Origin: an uncultured Planctomycetia bacterium
GTDB taxonomy: Bacteria; Planctomycetota; UBA1135; GCA-002686595
Direction of reading: 5' to 3'
DNA: 28,642 nt
Assembly: GCA_937952135.1 (NCBI GenBank)
Contig: CALFYL010000105.1
Span: 1 to 28,642 of the forward strand
Shown in pieces: positions 22,234 to 28,642 of the stretch (positions within the stretch are counted from its first letter, which is position 1; each line of letters opens with the position of its first letter). Below the pieces are notes generated by a model that saw only the letters and a program-made list of their open reading frames with translations, was not told where the DNA came from and made no database searches. Position numbers and translations under genes: made by a program.

Positions 22234-23243
22234 GCGGCGGCGACTTCCTGCATGCGTCGGATCGCCGCCGGACGCGGCGCAGGGCAGGTTTTCCCGGCCC
22301 AATTCGCTTGGTTCCAGTAGGGCCGGGCCCAGCGGTCGCTCGGCGCCGCGGCGCGCCCCACGGGGCTCGCATCGAACAGCGCGGCCCAGGTGACGAGCCC
22401 CGCGAAGTACTTGCCGTAGGCGTTGAGGTGCACGGAGTCCTCGAACAGCTCGCGGCGCTTCGACAAGCCCTCGACTTCGCCCGCCTCCATCGCGTCGACG
22501 AGCCGGCCGAGCGCGCGCCCGACCGGGATCAGCTCGATGGGGCGCCCCTCGCCGGTCAAGCGTTCGTTCGCGAGCTCGACCACGCGCTCCCAGCGCTTGC
22601 CGTCCGCTTCGAGCCGCTCGCGCCACTCCAGCTCGCGGTTCGGACTCTGCGTGTCGTACTCGCAGCCCGCCGGCGTTCCGCTCTCGACGCAGGCCCACGG
22701 TTCGTAGAACAAGACCCGCACCTTCGGGTTGTGGTCGCGCGCGAGCTGCGCGAAGCGCGCGAGGTAGTCCGCGGACTCGCTCTCCGCGCCTTTCGCGCCC
22801 AGCGGCGATCCTTCGACGAGCACGAGCGCGTCGTAAGCGCCGCTCTTCAACTCGGCTTCGTAGATCGCTTGGAACTGCGGCACGAAGGTCGACTTGTAGT
22901 CGGGCTTCTTCGCGCGTTCGGGCTCTTCCCACTGCCAGCGCAGCGGCGCGCCGGGAATGAACTGCTCCTTGAACGCGAAACGCTTGACCGGCGGCGTCGC
23001 CGAGAACGCCGCCACCATGTCGGGGATGTCCGAGATCAGGCTGTGGCCGATGAAGAACACCTTCTCCGGCGCCTGGGCGGCCTGCGCCGTCTTCGACGTG
23101 GCGCCCTGCTCCTGCTTTTCCTTCGCGGGCGACTGCGGCGAACTGTTCGCTCGCTGCGAACTCTCGGACTGCGGCGCACACGGCGCCGCGGCGATCAACG
23201 CACCGCTCAACACCGCTCCCGCCGCGAGGATTCGCTTCAACAT
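22218..23243 (-). CDS. Exported SGNH-like hydrolase
   Basis: The 341-residue protein has an N-terminal export signal (LKRILAAGAVLSGALIAAAP; Cys22 is possibly lipidated, though the lipobox is poor) and a Gln/Ser/Lys-rich linker. The domain opens EKVFFIGHSLISDIPDMVAA, with GHSL in the place of the GDSL block, has ALVLVEGSPLG in the middle and ends LFEDSVHLNAYGKYFAG with the D-x-x-H pair. It resembles secreted SGNH hydrolases that act on carbohydrate esters. The start is the ATG at 23243; the frame's continuation to 24575 is antisense to nothing coding for this protein and overlaps the propeller gene. Substrate unknown. Confidence 0.72.
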   Translation of the reverse strand: MLKRILAAGAVLSGALIAAAPCAPQSESSQRANSSPQSPAKEKQEQGATSKTAQAAQAPEKVFFIGHSLISDIPDMVAAFSATPPVKRFAFKEQFIPGAPLRWQWEEPERAKKPDYKSTFVPQFQAIYEAELKSGAYDALVLVEGSPLGAKGAESESADYLARFAQLARDHNPKVRVLFYEPWACVESGTPAGCEYDTQSPNRELEWRERLEADGKRWERVVELANERLTGEGRPIELIPVGRALGRLVDAMEAGEVEGLSKRRELFEDSVHLNAYGKYFAGLVTWAALFDASPVGRAAAPSDRWARPYWNQANWAGKTCPAPRPAAIRRMQEVAAASVVR

Positions 23244-23326
23244 GCGCTCATCGTAGCCCTCGGCCCGGCCGAGGCCTCGAAGACGAACACCGCTGCTCCG
23301 CTGCGAGGGTCGAAGGCGCCTTGAGA

Positions 23327-24484
23327 TCAGGGCACGTAGGTGAGCTCCAGCGCGTCCGACAGGTTCGTCGTCTTCGAGGCCGGCGGATCGCGGTACCAGG
23401 CTTGCGCGTAGAGCTTGTCGCCGACGGAGAAGGGCGATCCGAGCGCGCCGGGGTTCTGCGCCAGGAACGCGTACCAGTCGTTCGTCAGCACGCCGTTGCA
23501 CTGACCCGCCGTGCCGCCGGAGCCCTGCGCAGGCATGCGCTGCGTCGGCGCCTTGATGCACAAAAAGCTCGTCCCCGCGCCCCAGGGCGGCGGCGAGTAG
23601 CCGGTGTTGTCGATGCCGTAGAAGAGCAGGCCAACCTTCTGGCCCTCGACGTTGTTCACCGTGAGCACGCACGAGGCCGCCATCGAGGCGCTCGGTTGGT
23701 TGTCGGCCGAGAGGCTCGGGACGCAGCCGTTGGTCGACACTCCCGCCGTGCAGAAGTTCGTCGGCGAGGTCGGCGAGCCGGGCACGAACGCGAGCCCCAG
23801 GTAGTTGCCCGAGCCCAACGTAGCGATCAGCGTCGTGAGCCCCGTCGCGAGGTCGACGGTGTACAGCGAGTCGGTGTTGCTGCACACGAGGTACATGGTC
23901 GAAGTCGCCGCGTCGTAGGCGAGGCCGTGCGGGTTCGTGGGCCCGATGAGCGGCCCGATCAAGGTCGCCGCGCCGGTCGAGCGATCGATCGAATAGAAGC
24001 TGTCGGTCGAGCTGTTCGTCGCGTACAGAACGTCCGCGTTCGAGTCGTAGCCGAGGTTCGTGAAGCTCGTGAGCCCCGTCGTGCCGACCAGCGTCGCGAC
24101 CCCCGTCGTCGGGTCGACGGTGTAGAGCCCGTTGTCGTGCGACGACAGCCCGTAGAGCGTGTTCGTCGAGCTGTCGAACTCCAGGCCGTGCATGACGAAG
24201 AGCGAACTCCCGTAGCCGCCGATCAGCGTCGCCACGGCGGTCGCGATGTCGACGGTGTAGACCGAATCGAGGCTGCTGGACGTCAGGAACATCGTGCCGG
24301 TGGACGCGTCGTACGCCAGGCCGGCGGCCGTGCCCGCGTTGGAGGTGACGACGCCGATCTGCGTCTGCGCCGCGGTCGCGGGGTCCAACTCGTACAGCGT
24401 GCGGTTGCTGTCCAAGGCGATGAGTCTTTGGGCGCTGGCCGGGACCGACAGGGCGAGCAGAGCGACGAGAGTGGGGGTGTGCAC
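23327..24484 (-). CDS. Secreted propeller protein with lineage-type C-terminal module
   Basis: The 385-residue protein has a signal peptide (TPTLVALLALSVPASAQ) and a beta-propeller-like region (20-240) of repeats of the form Y-x-V-D-x-x-T-G-x-A-T-L-I (for example LYTVDPTTGVATLVG, FYSIDRSTGAATLIG, LYTVDLATGLTTLIA), similar to DUF4394/NHL-type repeats. A Cys-containing C-terminal module (243-385) follows, opening NFCTAGVSTNGCVPSLSADN and continuing VEGQKVGLLFYGIDN, SGGTAGQCNGVL, DWYAFLAQNPGALGSPFSVG and AWYRDPPASKTTNLSDAL. I recognise this module from many secreted planctomycete proteins with varied N-terminal parts, where it may serve as a sorting or anchoring tail. Start is a GTG at 24484, right before the signal peptide, with no good ribosome binding site. 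Function unknown. Confidence 0.75.
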   Translation of the reverse strand: MHTPTLVALLALSVPASAQRLIALDSNRTLYELDPATAAQTQIGVVTSNAGTAAGLAYDASTGTMFLTSSSLDSVYTVDIATAVATLIGGYGSSLFVMHGLEFDSSTNTLYGLSSHDNGLYTVDPTTGVATLVGTTGLTSFTNLGYDSNADVLYATNSSTDSFYSIDRSTGAATLIGPLIGPTNPHGLAYDAATSTMYLVCSNTDSLYTVDLATGLTTLIATLGSGNYLGLAFVPGSPTSPTNFCTAGVSTNGCVPSLSADNQPSASMAASCVLTVNNVEGQKVGLLFYGIDNTGYSPPPWGAGTSFLCIKAPTQRMPAQGSGGTAGQCNGVLTNDWYAFLAQNPGALGSPFSVGDKLYAQAWYRDPPASKTTNLSDALELTYVP

Positions 24485-24626
24485 GGAGTGTTGGTTCGAA
24501 TGGCGACGCTGGAAAGGGACCTGCCTCGAACCTACCGCGTGCTCGAGCTTCCAGGCAGGCCCAATCCGCGGTCATTCGCCGCGCCCGGCGAGGCGCCGCG
24601 GCTCTTCAGCCCGTTTTGCCGCAGGG

Positions 24627-24711
24627 CGGAGGCGGAAGGATTCGAACCCTCGAGGAGTTGCCCCCTGGCGGTTTTCAAAACCGCTGCAATCGGCCACTCT
24701 GCCACGCCTCC
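24627..24711 (-). tRNA. tRNA-Ser (anticodon UGA)
   Basis: Read on the minus strand, GGAGGCG (24711-24705) pairs with the acceptor strand at 24628-24634. The D arm is TGGCAGAGTGGCCGATTGC, the anticodon stem-loop GCGGTTTTGAAAACCGC has anticodon TGA, and the class II variable arm is GGGGCAACTCC. The T arm contains GGTTCGAATCC. The CCA end is not encoded here, unlike the tRNA-Ser(GCU) gene in this window. Confidence 0.95.
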
Positions 24712-24879
24712 GAGGGGCGCATGTTAGCACGCACGCGAGGGGCGCTCTCGAACGCGGATCTTGCTTGCGGCGGCGCTCGCGAAGGGTGCGTGAGGCGAAG
24801 TCGTCCGGATAGGATTCCGGCCGATCTCGACGCGCGCCCCAGCCTCCACCGCGCGCTCGCAAAAGAGGAAAGAACGCCC

Positions 24880-25371
24880 ATGCTCGTCCGCCCGTTCGCC
24901 CTTCGACTTCGTTCCGTTGCACTGCTCGCTGCGCTCGCCGCGACGAGCGCTTCGTGCACCGTGGTTTCCGTTCAGTCGCAGAGCCGCCCCGCGGGAGTGC
25001 GCGCCGACGGGCTCGTCGACGGTCACGCGGTCGTCGGTTGGCGCGACGAGAAGAGAGCGCTGAGCGTCGATCTGTTCGATGGCACGAGCCGCGGCGCGGT
25101 GTTCGAACTGGTGCTGTGGAAGCTCGCGCGGCTCGAGCTCGGACTCGCCGGCTTCGGCGTCGGCGTCGGGCCGGTCGACGTGGCGCTCGGCGCCATCTGG
25201 TACGACCCGCACATGCCGATCTCGAGCAAGCCTCAGTCGAAGAGCGCGCCGAAGAGCTCGTCGAACGCAGCATCGGCGGCTTCGTCGAATTCGCCGGCGC
25301 CCGACGCCCCGGTCGCCGAGCCGGGCGTGTGCGACGAACCGGGCTGCGCGCACACTCCGCCTGAAAATTAG
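24880..25371 (+). CDS. Small lipoprotein of unknown function
   Basis: The 163-residue product begins with a lipoprotein signal (SVALLAALAATSASC, Cys26). A compact middle part follows (about 40-115) with VVGWRDEKRALSVDLFDG and GLAGFGVGVGPVDVALG, and it ends in a Ser/Ala/Pro-rich tail containing two cysteines (VCDEPGC). I do not recognise the family. The start at 24880 fits because the signal peptide follows at once; GAGGAA lies about ten bases before it. The frame's extension back to 24616 runs through the tRNA. It is convergent with the DUF151 gene. Confidence 0.6.
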   Translation: MLVRPFALRLRSVALLAALAATSASCTVVSVQSQSRPAGVRADGLVDGHAVVGWRDEKRALSVDLFDGTSRGAVFELVLWKLARLELGLAGFGVGVGPVDVALGAIWYDPHMPISSKPQSKSAPKSSSNAASAASSNSPAPDAPVAEPGVCDEPGCAHTPPEN

Positions 25372-25460
25372 GTGCGTGGACCGGGCGCGAGAACCGCGGT
25401 CGCGTCACCGGGCTCGAGCACGGAACTCGCGAGCCGACCGGCTGGGACGTTCCGCTCGAC

Positions 25461-26051
25461 TCAGCGCGGCTCGTCGGCTTCGGGCTCTTCGCCCGTCGCC
25501 GCGTCGCCGGGATCTTCGCCGCCGATCGCGTCGTCGGGACCGGTTCCCGGGGACCCCTCGCGGGGCTTCGTCGGCGGCGCCTGTGCTGGCGGCGGACCCG
25601 GCAGCGGGTCGGGGCCCGCGGAATCCGAGCGCACCTGCTCGAGCACGAACTCCGCGACGCGCACCGGCGCTCCGGCCCGCAGCGCGATCGCGATGGCGTC
25701 GGACGGACGCGCGTCGATGAGCGCGAGGTTCTTGCGGTCGAGCGACTCGATCGCGAGCTGCCCGAAGAAGGTGTGGTCGCGGAAGTCGACGATGTCGCAG
25801 CGCACCACGCGCCCGCCGAGCGAGCGCACGATCGCCAGGGCGAGTTGGTGCGTCATCGGGCGCGGCGCTTCCTCGTGGGCGAGCACGCGGCGGATCTCCT
25901 CCGCCTCCCAGGTCCCGATCACGAGCGTGAAGCCGCGCGCGCCGTCGCGCTCCTTCAGGTAGATGTGCTGGCCGCGGGCCGAGTCGCGCAACACGATGCG
26001 CGAGACCACCATCTCGACCATCTTCAGCTCGGGCGTGCTCTCCATCCCCAT
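25461..26051 (-). CDS. DUF151 bifunctional-nuclease-family protein
   Basis: The 196-residue protein has a DUF151 domain (about 11-140): KMVEMVVSRIVLRDSARGQH, FTLVIGTWEAEEIRRVL, FRDHTFFGQLAIES and ALIDARPSDAIAIALRAGAP, then VRVAEFVLEQV. DARPSDAIAIALR is the family hallmark. Plant relatives are reported to have DNase and RNase activity; in bacteria the role is uncertain. The tail (145-196) is a Pro/Glu/Asp/Gly-rich extension. Three in-frame ATGs (26051, 26045, 26021) are possible starts, none with a clear ribosome binding site; the third would begin right at the domain. It is followed by a convergent lipoprotein gene. Confidence 0.87.
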   Translation of the reverse strand: MGMESTPELKMVEMVVSRIVLRDSARGQHIYLKERDGARGFTLVIGTWEAEEIRRVLAHEEAPRPMTHQLALAIVRSLGGRVVRCDIVDFRDHTFFGQLAIESLDRKNLALIDARPSDAIAIALRAGAPVRVAEFVLEQVRSDSAGPDPLPGPPPAQAPPTKPREGSPGTGPDDAIGGEDPGDAATGEEPEADEPR

Positions 26052-26116
26052 GCGGACGAGCGTCGATTATCGCCGCGCCGGCTTCAAGTGTCGGTTTCTT
26101 GCGGCCGCGAGCGGCT

Positions 26117-26635
26117 TCAGAAGCGCCGCTCGGTGCGGTCGCGGAGCGCGATGTCCTCGATCGTCGCGCCCTCGTCCTCGGCGAGCAGGAACGAGCTCGT
26201 GTGCGCGTCGACCATCCCGCACGCTCCGCAGCGCAGGCCTCGCGTGGTCTTCGGGTCCAGCCGTTCCAGCGCGTGCGCGCCGCAGCGCGGGCATCGGCGG
26301 TCGGCCTTCCCGGGGAAGAGCGACGAGATCAGGATCCAGGCCAGTCCGAGCGCGAGCACCCCGCCGAACACGACGCCGAACAAGTGGTCGGGCCCGCGGA
26401 GGATGAACAGCACCGCGGCGAGGGTGGCGGTCAGGAGCAGCGGGCCGACCAGCCAGCTCGCGAGCCGCTCCCAGCGGCGTCGGTCCGCTCCGCCCGCCTG
26501 CAGCTTGCGCAGCTCGAGTTCCCGGAGCAGCGCGCCGTCGGCGCCGCCGCGCGCCAAACGCGCTTCGCGACCCGAGCCGCCGATCGATCGACGGGGGTCG
26601 CGAGGCGCGTGCGGATTCTCGTCGAACGGGATCAA
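26117..26635 (-). CDS. Two-TM protein with C-terminal zinc ribbon
   Basis: The 172-residue product has an Arg/Gly-rich N-terminal part, two membrane spans (about 60-80 and 86-107), and then CPRCGAHALERLDPKTTRGL followed by CGAC, a CxxC-x17-CxxC zinc ribbon (C115, C118, C136, C139). A charged tail follows. No ATG lies in frame before the membrane spans except one that would overlap the asparaginase gene on the other strand, so I propose the TTG at 26635 as start; this is uncertain. It sits 65 bases upstream of the DUF151 gene on the same strand and is divergent from the asparaginase gene. Function unknown. Confidence 0.6.
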   Translation of the reverse strand: MIPFDENPHAPRDPRRSIGGSGREARLARGGADGALLRELELRKLQAGGADRRRWERLASWLVGPLLLTATLAAVLFILRGPDHLFGVVFGGVLALGLAWILISSLFPGKADRRCPRCGAHALERLDPKTTRGLRCGACGMVDAHTSSFLLAEDEGATIEDIALRDRTERRF

Positions 26636-26653
26636 GGTGCGGGATTGTAGTGC

Positions 26654-26673
26654 GTCCCCCGAGAGTCGGGGAC
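26654..26673. promoter_or_regulatory. Hairpin/operator-like inverted repeat in divergent region
   Basis: GTCCCCCGA and TCGGGGAC form an eight-pair inverted repeat with one extra C and a three-base loop, between the divergent zinc-ribbon and asparaginase genes. TAGAAT at 26695-26700 may be the -10 of the asparaginase promoter, without a good -35. Confidence 0.35.
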
Positions 26674-26727
26674 ACTTCGCGACTCGCCGGCGCGTAGAAT
26701 GTTCGCTGCGAGACACGATCTCCGTCC

Positions 26728-27777
26728 ATGCCCCACGTCGACGCCGCCCCCCTCGAGCGAAGCTCGTCCACGGCTTGGGCCGAACAGCCGGTGCTCGCAC
26801 GCCTCTGGCGCTCGTCGTTCGTCGAATCCCAACACCGCGGCGCATGGGTGCTGGTCGACACGAGCGGCGCCGTCATCGACGGCCAGGGGGATTGGAACCA
26901 GCCGGTCTTCCCGCGCAGTGCGACGAAGTCGCTGCAGGCGCTTCCGCTCATCGAGAGCGGCGCGGCCGACCGCTTCGGCCTCGGCGAGGAGGCGCTGGCG
27001 ATCACGCTCTCCTCGCACCACGCCGAGCCGATGCACGTCGCGGGTGTCAGCGCGCTGCTCGAACGCCTCGGGCTGAGCGTCGAGCACCTCAAGTGCGGCC
27101 CGCAAACGCCGGTGAACGCGCAGGCGCGCCGCGAATTGCTGCGCCGGGGCGAGAAGCCGAGCGCGTTGCACAACAACTGCTCCGGCAAGCACGCGGGCTT
27201 CCTCGCGCTCGCGTCGCACCTGGGCGACGACCTCGGGCACTACCTGGATCCAGGCAGCAAGGGCCAGCGCCTGGTGCGCGAGGCGCTGCTGGAGATGAGC
27301 GGGGCGCGCGAGGAGGAACTGCACGTCGCGGTCGACGGCTGCAGCGCGCCGACGTTCCACCTTCCGCTCACGCGGCTTGCGACGGCCCTCGCGCGCGTCG
27401 CGAATCCGGACGGCCTGCCGGCGCCGCGCGCGCTCGCGTGCCGCCGTCTCACCCAGGCCGCCGAACGCCATCCCGATCTGATCGGTTCGACGACGCAGAG
27501 CCTGTGCAGCGACATCCTGCGCGTCACGAACGGCCGCCTGTTCCCCAAGCTCGGCACCGAAGCGGTCTACGTGGTCGGGATCCGCGGCGCGGACCGAGGT
27601 TTCGCGATCAAGATCGACGACGGCGGCTACCGCGCGATGAACGCCGTCGTGATCGACGTGCTGCAGCGATTCGGCTACCTGTCCAGCAGCGAAGTGGACG
27701 CGCTGGCGAGTTGGAGCGCCGGGCCGGTCACGAACTGGGCCGGCGCGGTGGTGGGGCGCTTCGAGGTCGTGCGCTGA
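26728..27777 (+). CDS. L-asparaginase II family (ReAV-like, class 3)
   Basis: The 349-residue protein belongs to the rhizobial-type asparaginase II family, which hydrolyses asparagine to aspartate and ammonia and is unrelated to the E. coli enzymes. Visible active-site pieces are the S-x-x-K motif RSATKSLQ (Ser64, Lys67), TLSSHH (Ser96), CGPQTP, HNNCSGKHAGF (Cys151, Lys154), DGCSAP (Cys205) and QSLCSD (Cys260). The spacings S64-S96, S64-C151 and C151-C205 equal those I recall for Rhizobium etli ReAV (Ser48, Ser80, Cys135, Cys189), so the machinery looks intact. No signal peptide, so cytoplasmic. The ATG at 26728 is the only sensible start. Its stop overlaps the nnrD start by one base (TGATG), indicating coupling. 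Confidence 0.9.
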   Translation: MPHVDAAPLERSSSTAWAEQPVLARLWRSSFVESQHRGAWVLVDTSGAVIDGQGDWNQPVFPRSATKSLQALPLIESGAADRFGLGEEALAITLSSHHAEPMHVAGVSALLERLGLSVEHLKCGPQTPVNAQARRELLRRGEKPSALHNNCSGKHAGFLALASHLGDDLGHYLDPGSKGQRLVREALLEMSGAREEELHVAVDGCSAPTFHLPLTRLATALARVANPDGLPAPRALACRRLTQAAERHPDLIGSTTQSLCSDILRVTNGRLFPKLGTEAVYVVGIRGADRGFAIKIDDGGYRAMNAVVIDVLQRFGYLSSSEVDALASWSAGPVTNWAGAVVGRFEVVR

Positions 27778-28642
27778 TGGCGCCGCGCGAGGAACAGCGC
27801 TCGCTCATCCCGCCGCAACTCGCGCCCGATGCCCACAAGGGCCAGGCCGGCCGTGTCGGCGTGATCTGCGGCAGCCGTTGGATGCCGGGCGCGGCGCTGC
27901 TCGTCGCGCGCGCGGCGCAGCGCGCGGGCGCGGGGCTCGTGAGCGTCGCGTGTTCGAGCGCCGATCGACTCGAGACGCTCGTGCCGCTGTCCGCGCCCGA
28001 AGCCGTGCTGTTCGAGCTCGAGCACGCGCACGATGTCGCGTTCAAGCTCGCGGCGCTCGAACTGCACGCCGTCGTCGTCGGTTGCGGCCTCGCGCCGGCG
28101 GAACGCGCCGAAGCGCTCGTTCAAGCGCTGCTGCACGCGCCGCTTCCGTGTCCCGCGGTGTTCGACGCGGGCGCCTTGGGCGCGCTCGGTGCGGCGCCCG
28201 AGAAGCTCGCGGCGCGGCGTTCGCCGACGGTGATCACGCCGCACCCCGGCGAGGCTTCGAAGCTGCTCGGCCGCGCGCTGGGCCGCACCGATCCCGAGCG
28301 CGAAGCGGCCGCGCGCGAGCTGGCGAAGCGCAGCGGCGCGATCGTCTGTCTCAAGGGCGCGCGCACGGTCGTCACCGACGGCTCGCACGTGTTCGTCAAC
28401 GACACGGGCAACAGCGGGATGGCCACCGCGGGCTCGGGCGACGTGCTCGCGGGGATCCTCGGCGCGTACCTCGCGCTGTGCGCGACAGGGGAGCACGAAA
28501 ACTGGACTCCGCTCGACGCGGCGTGCGCTGCGGTGCGCGTGCACGGGCTCGCGGGAGATTTCGCCGCTGCGCACCTTGGCAAGCGCGCGCTGATTGCGTC
28601 CGATCTCATCCAATGGCTGGCGCAAGCACAGCGGCGGCTCGA
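27777..28642 (+). CDS. nnrD: ADP-dependent NAD(P)H-hydrate dehydratase, truncated at window end
   Basis: An open frame runs from the ATG at 27777 off the window end (288 codons). It encodes the YjeF C-terminal/carbohydrate-kinase-like domain: DAHKGQAGRVGVICGS near the start, PTVITPHPGEASKLLG in the middle, and NDTGNSGMATAGSGDVLAG, the family's nucleotide-binding signature, in the last third. The enzyme repairs hydrated NADH and NADPH using ADP. The N-terminal epimerase domain found in bifunctional Nnr proteins is absent here; any epimerase must be encoded elsewhere. It overlaps the asparaginase stop by one base. The frame reaches about the family's usual length at the edge, so little should be missing. 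Confidence 0.92.
   Translation, partial: MAPREEQRSLIPPQLAPDAHKGQAGRVGVICGSRWMPGAALLVARAAQRAGAGLVSVACSSADRLETLVPLSAPEAVLFELEHAHDVAFKLAALELHAVVVGCGLAPAERAEALVQALLHAPLPCPAVFDAGALGALGAAPEKLAARRSPTVITPHPGEASKLLGRALGRTDPEREAAARELAKRSGAIVCLKGARTVVTDGSHVFVNDTGNSGMATAGSGDVLAGILGAYLALCATGEHENWTPLDAACAAVRVHGLAGDFAAAHLGKRALIASDLIQWLAQAQRRL

Overview
The window is very GC-rich (third codon positions almost always G or C), has short intergenic gaps and reads as chromosomal DNA of a Gram-negative-type bacterium. I think it is a planctomycete or close relative. The reasons are a TPR plus FG-GAP/ASPIC-UnbV lipoprotein pair, a secreted propeller protein whose C-terminal module I recognise from Planctomycetota secretomes, a HEAT-repeat/von Willebrand A secreted protein, lipid A-type acyltransferase chemistry and a McsA/ClpC system. 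The assignment is an inference; there is no rRNA or marker gene to settle it. I support 26 protein genes, two of them cut by the window ends, and two tRNA-Ser genes.

Left block (1-4447, minus strand): a PEGA-domain lipoprotein, murD, a protein made only of Clp N-terminal repeats, mcsA and, after a 599-base gap, the first 16 codons of clpC. The first three genes are joined by 4-base stop/start overlaps. mcsB, usually found with mcsA and clpC, is not in this stretch. tRNA-Ser(GCU) lies just upstream. Envelope block (4552-11230, plus strand): a YejM/PbgA-like membrane sulfatase-fold protein, an LpxL-type acyltransferase, a cyanophycinase-like S51 lipoprotein, a membrane-anchored SGNH hydrolase and a GT-C type membrane glycosyltransferase. 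The last four genes are tightly packed. A convergent two-gene unit follows on the minus strand: a secreted TPR protein and an FG-GAP/ASPIC-UnbV lipoprotein.

Stress block (14228-20408), the most interesting part: a two-CBS protein, a two-domain and a three-domain universal stress protein, a two-PAS histidine kinase, a NarL/FixJ-family response regulator and an Hsp20 chaperone. The first PAS domain keeps the FixL heme-pocket residues, including the proximal histidine. The parts list resembles the mycobacterial DosR hypoxia/dormancy regulon (Hrp1, USPs, HspX) run by a FixL/FixJ-type oxygen sensor. The 403-base divergent control region between the USP operon and the kinase holds three copies of a CGTACG-centred motif, which are candidate regulator sites.

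Right block (20664-28642): a HEAT/vWA secreted protein, a second SGNH-like hydrolase, the propeller protein, tRNA-Ser(UGA), a small lipoprotein, a DUF151 bifunctional-nuclease-family protein, a two-TM zinc-ribbon protein, a type II (ReAV-like) L-asparaginase and a truncated NAD(P)H-hydrate dehydratase (nnrD). Several non-coding repeats and hairpins are listed separately.
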